A program made the position numbers and the translations under genes. 64,000 nucleotides of DNA, from positions 1-64,000 of IMG/VR virus record IMGVR_UViG_3300021964_000041. One strand, given 5' to 3'. This DNA is from a virus. The notes under the pieces were generated by a model. It ran no database searches and had not been told where the DNA came from. It worked only from the letters and a program-made list of their open reading frames with translations. Shown one piece after another: positions 10,001-19,000 of this stretch (its first letter is position 1; every line of letters starts with the position of its first letter).

Positions 10001-13000
10001 AATCTTGTGATTCAATCAATGCTTTAGAACTTGTTCTATCAAATTTCAAAGAAGTTTTACTTGTTCTTACTTTGTTATTTTCAAGTATTGCTACTGCTTT
10101 TGCAATTTCTGTTGCGTCACCGCCACCTGTAATAGTAACAGTAGGTGCACTTACATAACCTGCACCTGGATTGTTTACAACAATTTTACCTAGTTTGTTT
10201 CTACTGATGTATGCTGTTGCTGTTGCATTAATATTTCCGCTTTGTGGCATAGTACCGTTACCATTCGGTAGCAACGGTGTACCGTGATAGTTAGGTCCGA
10301 CAATATACGGATATGCTTCTTTAAGTTCTCCTTCGGCATCTGCTTCAACAGCAATGAAGTAAGCGTAGGTGCCTTGTGGGTGTTCTGGTGTTTGAACAAA
10401 ACGACCGTTGTTCTCATCAAGGTCTCCTAACCCTTCAACATATTCATAGTCTTCATTATAACGTCCTGTTGGCATACTACCGTCAGCACGTGGAGTAGTT
10501 TTTAATCTATAACTAGATTTAACTAATACAATAGTTTTGTCATTTGTTGCACGGTATCCATATGGACCATAAATTGGGAACCCATCAAACGCATATCCTA
10601 AAATAGGACTGTGTACTTCTGAGTCTTTGTTGTACATAAATTTAGGATCACTATGATAATGATAAATTCCATCTTCTTGTGGATGGCCGCTACCATCGTC
10701 AATACCTAATTCTTCATGACTGTAAACTGCATTTACTGTGTACTCAACTCCACCAAGTCTTTCAGTTGCGGCAGAACTTGGATTGAAAATACTTACTCCA
10801 TTAACTGCTACACCAATTGCACCTAGCGGTGTTGGAACTTTAACTTCAGGAACACTAGGGAATCTTGGAATTTGATAAACTAGATTTTGTGCAACTACAT
10901 TGGTTGTATTATAGAAGTGATCCGGAACACTTGTAGTATTAATGTACACATACTGATTATCGTAGTCAGTTGTTACAATACTTCTAAATGGTTTAGTTTG
11001 TGTAATAGCAGGTTTATCTTCTCTACCTCCACTAATTACAACAATTGGTGCTTGTGTATAACCGGAACCTGCACTTGCAATATCAATTCTGTCAATACTA
11101 AATTTGTAATTTTCAAACCACTGATTAAATGGCTCGCTAGTAATTAACTCACTAGTTTCATCTAGTACTTCAAACTTTTTAGTTTCTTCATTATATCTGC
11201 TAGGTAAATCAAAGTCAGTACCAAAAATATTACTTTGTTCTCGATTCTGATAACTTGTGATCATGTCTTTAATTGTAACACTGTAAGGTTTAATTTCTTT
11301 TACATACTTTTCTACGTCACCTGGATCATCAAGATTGTAATTTACTTTTCTTGTAAATCCGCCTAGATTGTTTTTAACACTTATTAAACTTGTTTTGAAA
11401 ATCCAATCAGTAAATGTTTGTTCACTAATTGCATATCTAATTGCAGTGAATAAAAACTCATTCCAAGCAAATTTTAAATCATCTACAAAAATATTGTTGT
11501 TAATGTTTTCTAAAATAATTCTAGTTTCTTGTGTAGGTTGTTCGTCATACAAGTTAATATCAAAGTTTTCTGCACCTGCAAAACCAAAACTTAATCCGCT
11601 GTAATCATAGATATTAGTACTAAATTCAATAGTACTTTTTGCTTTGTACATAATATCATAGTCTGCATTCCACGTACCATTTGATTCAACTTTACGTAAT
11701 ATGATTTTATTACCATCGCCAACGTTTGTAACTTCTACAAGTTCGCCAACATTAGGTTCGATAGTTTTTAGTAAGTATGGCTCTGCAATTTTAAAGTCAA
11801 TAATACTGTCAACATCAAAGCCTTCTACAACATAATCTTTATAGTTCCAGAATCTTGTTACATCGTAAGTTTGTGTATTTGTTCTTGACCATTGCTCAGA
11901 TGCACTGTTCCATTCATACATGGTCCAGTAGTTTCCAGCAGTTTCATCATTTGTTACTAATACTTTGTATGCTCTGATTCTAATAGTACCAGTTGTGTAG
12001 TTTCTACCTTCTTTTAAGACTTCGATGCCTGTAACTTCACCGTCAGCATTAATTGTTGACTTGAATTTTGCACCGTACCCTTCGCCGCTGATTTCAATAT
12101 CAGGTGCGTTTGTGTACCCAAAACCTTTGTTAATTACGTTAACAGATTTAACTCTACCATTAACAATAACTGCTTCAGCAGTTGCTTGTTTAAGATCTTG
12201 TGTTTTAATATCGTTAATATCGCTAAACTCTGCTACTTCAACATCATACTTGCCGCTAATAAGTGTAGGCTTAGGATCACTAGCAGATAACCCACTTAGA
12301 TCCTTTTCATCAACAACTCTATATTTTGCAAGTAAATTGTTTGTGTATGTTATTAGCACTTCTAGTGCTTTTAATCTATCTACAAAAATACTCTGTCTTG
12401 GTCTTATTGCTAACCCGTATTTTTTCTGTACAGGTAATTGTGCATCAGGAACACTGTTACCTGAATTGTCAAATCCAACTAAACTATCATATAACTTTTT
12501 AATTAATATTTGATTATCAATTTTATCACGCTGTTTTTCATCTAGTAATAACCAACTATTATGATCTGGTATATCTGTTTTAACTGTTTTATACTGTATA
12601 TTCAAACTAACATTTAAATCACTTAACGATGTTTTAACATTGGTTACTGAAAACGCATTAGTATCTAAAAGTTGTATAGACTTAATTCCATAGTTCTTAG
12701 GATCTAATATAACACTGGCAATTTCATTTGCAGGTAATTTTCTAGTATCAATTGCAATCTGTTCACTTAAACCTACAGCAATTTGTGTTGTAAATCTTTG
12801 AGGTAAAATTACAGCATTTCTTACCCAGAAGTAATATCTATCAACAAAGTTATTTGTTGCAGTGTCATATACACGTTTTAGTACATACGTGTTATCATCA
12901 TACTTTGTTGCTCCACTAAAGCCGGCCGCAATACCTTCGGTTGTATCTGCAATGTTGTTCCACTCTTCTGGTGAAATATCACTTTCTACCCATTCGTAAA

Positions 13001-16000
13001 TATCTATTCTTGATCCAGGGAATGTTGTTCCCCAGTTATTTTTTCTAAACTCTATATCACCTTGTTCATACCATGTGTATCGTACTGTGCTTAAATCCCA
13101 CCAAGTTTCTCCGACGTGGGTTGCACCCCAGTTAGTATCAGGATCGACATTTAAAGGTTGATCACTTGTTGTATAAATTGCAGGATCTCTTTCACTCTTA
13201 TATGTTAATTCTGTTTCCGCAATATATGGAATTTTTCCTTTTACAGGATCATAAGGTTCTAAGAAGTCAACAATAGTTTGTGTGTCGGTTCTGTATGTTA
13301 GTACTTTCTCGATGCTGAACGGATCTGTTAAACTTCCTTGTTGTCTTAGAGTATTCCAACCAGCAGTTGCTTCTTTTTGGTACACAAACAACATACCTGT
13401 TTTACTATCTTCTAATTCAAAATACGGAGCACCTACATATAAACTTGTTGTACTGTAAGCAAGTCCTGAACCAAACCCATCATTGGTTTGTAAATCGTTA
13501 CTTGATAATTTTTGACCAAATACAAAATCACTACCTAATTTAGTAAATGTATAAACACTACCTGTTCCAGTTACGTTGTCAATAAAGTTTGTACTGTAAG
13601 CATCAAATGTTGTTGTTTTGTTATCAAATGTTGTTGTTTTGTCATTGCTACCACTTGCACTAGAAACTGCAAAACTTGTTCCGTCTGGATTAACTGCAAT
13701 CTTATGACCGAACTGTTCGCCGTTTTGTATGCTTGGACTTATAATTGTTTCTTTGAGTGCATAACCAACAGTTGAATCACCTTGTGTTTGTCTTTCAAAC
13801 ACATAAACTGTTCCTTGGTTTACTTCTGTAACATCACCAAGTGGAGCACCTATAACAAGAGTATCACCATTATTACTAATTCCCATTGATGATCCGAACA
13901 AATCATTATTGCCTAATGACGTTACTACCGTTTCGTCAATTGTTTGAATTAAATTATATCCTGTGCCGTCGTGATAGTAAACAAAAACTTTACCTGTATT
14001 TTTAACTGTGCTGTCACCTGCTTCTGCAATAGTTTCTTTGCTTTTAGCACTTACAATTAAAATACCTAGATCTTTTGTAGCAACTAGTACTTCACCAAAT
14101 CTATCGCCTTCAGTATATTCTGGTGCTAGTAACTCTTCCGCATAATCCCAGTCTGTGCCTTTTTCATAAACATAAACTGCACCTGTATTAGTTGCTCTAC
14201 CAGGAGCACCAACAACTACTCTTTGATCACTAGTTGCAACACTGTAACCAAATTCTTCATTGTTTGCTGGCTTAGGACTACCAATAACATAGGTGTTATC
14301 ATAGACATTTGTAAGTGAATTATATGTTGTAAGTTTAACAACACCTTGCTTGGTAAAACTACTTACTGTTGCACCGTTGGCACTGTATTTGAAATTAGGG
14401 CGTTCTGGATCAGTTTCAGTTCTAACCGAACTTGCAAATGGAGCACCGGCAACAAGTGTATTTGTTGTAGATGAAAGTGATACACTGTGTCCTAGTCCTG
14501 CGTTGTTGTTAACACCAACCCATCTATCAGAAAATGTCGGACCAATATTAAATCCACTTGCACCTTCTAATGTATCAATTTCGCTGTTTAATTTTCTACG
14601 TAATACCAGTACTGAACCTTCATATGTTTGCCCAGGATTTCCTACAACAATAGTTCTACCCTGATTACCAAAAGCAATACTTGAAGCATACGTTTTTGCA
14701 TCACTAGCAATTTTTGTAAACTGATTTTCTACAAATGCTTTTGTCTTTTCATAAACTTTCCATTCACCGTTACCTGTATCATCTGCCCATATTTTAGAAC
14801 CAATTGAAAACTCTGCAATATCTTTAATATTGTTTATTTCGTTTGGTGTGTTTACCCTTACAGATTCAAGATTAAGTATTGTGCCTGTTGCACTATCTTC
14901 TGCAAGTGTAATTGTTGTTAACTCAGTTGCAACTTTAAATTTACGTAGGCCGTTGACCTCAGCAACAATGTGTGTTCCGTTTACTTGACTATCAAACCAA
15001 CGAATAACAATAGTATCACCTTCTTTTAAACCATGAGGAATATCTGTTGCTAATTCTAGTAACCCATCATCAATCACAACTAGATCTGTTTCTGTTTGAA
15101 TTACCCTTGCGTTGTTTGCTGTTAGCCTATAAATGTTCCACGTATCATTATCGTCTTTTGCTACCCAAACACTTGCACCTTCGCCTAGTGTTGGAATTGT
15201 TGTATCAGTTAAAATATCTCTACGATTGAATACTGTATGATTCACATCTTCTATACGAGCATAACCTGCTGTTGGAATTTTCTGTATGGTGTTTAAACTT
15301 ACTCCTTCGTCTGAAGTATCAAAGTTTTTCCAAGGATTATTATCAAACCCATTAGGTTTAAGAGTAAGTTCATTACTTAATAATTGTAAAGTATTTGTAT
15401 CAGCATCTGGTGTTTTAGCATTTACAAACTCATATGCTTGTGGATTCTCTACGTTATTTGCTTCTGATAAAACTAATTCAATTTCTTTTGTAGTGGCACC
15501 GCTACCAAGACTACCAATTTTTAATGCCCAGTTTTCATTAATGCTTAGGTCTGTACTAGTTCCGTCAATGGTCAAACGATTTAGTTTTTGTAATGCATTT
15601 TCTGTACCTTTTTCTTTAATAAAGCCAGTGTAAAACTTATACTGTGCAATATCGTCTCTTATAAGATTGTCAAGGTATAATCGTTTCTGATATCCTAATA
15701 GATGTTGACTTAGTTCAGTTGTTTGCTGATCAAAGTTTTCGCTTTCTAGTGCATAAAAATCTTCATACGAACTTGCTTTATAATCTAGGTTAGGTAATAA
15801 TTCTGCAACAGGCTTGTCACCTATAAACACCCAATCGCTAAAATTAAATGTTTTTGTTGCAGGTAAAAATTTACTTGCACTATAATACTTGCTCTTAAAT
15901 CTTACAACATCACCAAGATTGTAATCACGTCCTTGAACGTAATCTTCTACTACTGCTTCGTCAAATACAAATCCAGGACTAACATAATCACCGTCCCACT

Positions 16001-19000
16001 CGCTTGTTTTAAATCCAACTAACTTGATACGTTTTTGTCTGTAACCTGCTTCTTGGTCATATATCACATCGCCGAATTGACTCTTATCATCAAATACTAC
16101 AATGTGTTCCCACTGTACTAGATTTAATACAGCAAAGAAAATTCCTTTTTGTGTTCCTTTTGTAGAAAGTAAAAACTTACCATTGCCTCTAACAATGCTT
16201 AGAGACTCTTTTTCTAATGGTGCCCCATTAGCACTTAAAATACTATATTCATAAAAACTGTTAAGGACACTGTCTACAGTTGCATACTTGTATTCAAACT
16301 CTAAATTGTTTGCAAAAGGACTTAGTGCAATAACACTACCTTCTGCCCAATTTTGTGTTGTCCAGTACAAAAATTCTTTTGCACTTAGATCCCAGTCTTG
16401 TATTGATAATGTTTCTCTTTGATACTTGTCAAAAACAAAACCTTGTTCTTTCAACCAGTGTTCATAACCAAGAATTACATCATATACTTCTTGTGCTCTT
16501 GCATATACAGTTCCATAACTGACTTCGGTTACTTTGTTTTCGAATGATCTTGCTTTAGCAACTTCTGCTCCGCCAGTTATAGGCAATTCACCTAAAGATG
16601 TAAACTTATCATTGTCAAATGTTTCTGTACTTGTATGATTTGTTTTTACTCTAAAGTATTTTCCGCCAAATTCTACAATTTGCTTTTCACCGTAAAATTT
16701 TTCTGAACTCCAAATAACAAACTTTGCTTCTGTACCGCCTACATTGATCCCAATATCATTCTGTCCATGCTTTGGCTTATAGATATTAAACCACGGACGT
16801 AGTGTATCATAACCTCTAATTAAAAATCCTTTGGTTGTTTTTTCAACAATCATACCACTTATTCTTACACTGTTAATAGGGTTACTTTTTCTTAGTGTAA
16901 GTTGATAGTTTTCGCTAGGAAGGAAAACACTGTTGTCAGCAGTATTAGGATTAGAACTTTCTGCTAATACTCTTAATCTATTTTTGTTTGCAAAGCCGCC
17001 TAGTTTATAAGTTAAGTTACTTGATGTATTTCTCAATGTATCATAAAATGTTTCTTTAACGTCTTTCGAAAAACTCTTGAGGTATTCAACCATAGGTACA
17101 TGGTACCCTAGTCCTAAGAATCTCTTATTGCTAAACAGCAAGTCTTTAATTTTTGCTTCTTTTAGATTGAAAATCTTTCCTGTATCAGCATAAACAACAT
17201 TTCCACTAGCAGTAATTTGATTTTGATTAGTATCAAACTGACTACCAAAGTATTGTGCAGGTTTTGTTAGTGCTACTGCATTCTGTAATGCAAAAGGATA
17301 CCAACTAGATTTTCTCCATGAAGTTTCTGCCGGACCTTCGTCTCCGTACTTCCAATCATTTTTAATTTCTGTAACAAATATTGCTTTAACAATATTAATT
17401 TTACTAGGATCTATTAAATCACCGTATTCATCAACTGGTAAATTTTTAGATAACCCGAGTCTTGCAAAGTCTGAATATATTTTATTACCACTCGGATCTC
17501 TTACCAACCCTCTTTCAATGTCGTCCCAAAGAATTTTGTTTCCACTAGTGTAAGGTGCTTGGCCATAAACTTCGTCCCACCATGTAGGTTTAATTGTAAT
17601 ACCCAACATTTCCCATGGATGTGTATGAGGTCTATCAGTATCAAAGTATGATTTGTAAATTGCTCTCCAATAACCAGGTAAACGCTGATCATCAACACTG
17701 ATCATTGTGTTAAAGTTATAAGAAAACGGATTAGCGTCTACTGTAACATTGTTTGTTTCATAATCAATATCAAACAAACTCTTCCAATAACCAAAATCTG
17801 TTCTTAATACTTTGTTAAACTCGTTAGCGGTAAAAGTATTTGTTCTATATTTTCCAGGAACCTGTTTTAAAATATCAAAAACGTCTCTATTATATTTTAC
17901 TTTAAGGTTATTATAGATACGCTTTTCTAATTCTAAGATTAATTCATCACGTTCGTCATCAAACGCTTTTGTAATACTACCGTCGTGTCCTTGAATTACT
18001 TTTGTTGCTGTTAGATAACTGTTGTCTACAAATATTTCAGGAACAAATGCAGGATATAAACCAAGTTTAGTTGGAGTATGAGGGATAACCGAACCAGTAG
18101 TATCGTAATCGTTAACTTTGATTATGTCGCCAACTGATAATGTTTTTTTAATTGTAACAGTATTGTCTACAGCATCAAACTCATAGTCTGTATCGAGATA
18201 TAACTGTACATCATTCAAGTACACATACACTGCACGGTCGCTTACTTTAGTTGTATCAAACGCATTGTTAATTGCAAATACATTTTGCGTTCCATTTTTT
18301 ACTTCAAACTGTAAGCGTTCAACTTTTTTACCAAAGCCTGCCATGTCTGAATAAAAGTACGGTGCTTCGCTTGACTTATTAATACTTAATTCATATAAAA
18401 TTTTATCCACATCAGAAGCAATATTTTCACTTCTTTCAATTTTTCCTGCTTTTTCAATAAACTGATCTTTAAAGAAGTTATAATCTCTACCTGTCTTACG
18501 CATAGAGTTAACAAAATTTAAATCTTCTTGAATTAAGAAAAGTATTGCAGGTAAAACACTGCCTTTGTGCTTAACATATCTACTACCATCTAGGTGAATA
18601 TTGTACACATCTCTAGCATTATTAGGTCCTACCGACTTTCCTATAATGTTTGTATTAGATTGAAATATAGTTTTAAAGTGATCACTAACACTGCCAAGTG
18701 TAAATGTACGCAAATCGTTATTTTCACCATTGTTGGTTAGATTGATCGGTGGTTCATAAAACCCGTTGTCATTAGGTTTTTGATCAGTAAGAACTTTTAG
18801 TGTTACTCTTGTGCCACCTTCAATTGGTGTTTTAAATTTTAACTGATAAGATGCTCTATTTTTGTCAATAATTTTTTCAAAATCAGTTGTTTCCTTATAG
18901 GTAACACCGTTGTATTCAGCAATAATATCTAAATCATACTTGTAAGGTTCTTTTATACAATTAACAGCAACAGTATCTGCTGTTTGTGCTAGATCAAACA

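Noticed and set aside
10190-10420. Short minus- and plus-strand frames inside the giant wedge and fibre genes
   Set aside because: They are shadows of long coding frames, with no SD and biased composition.
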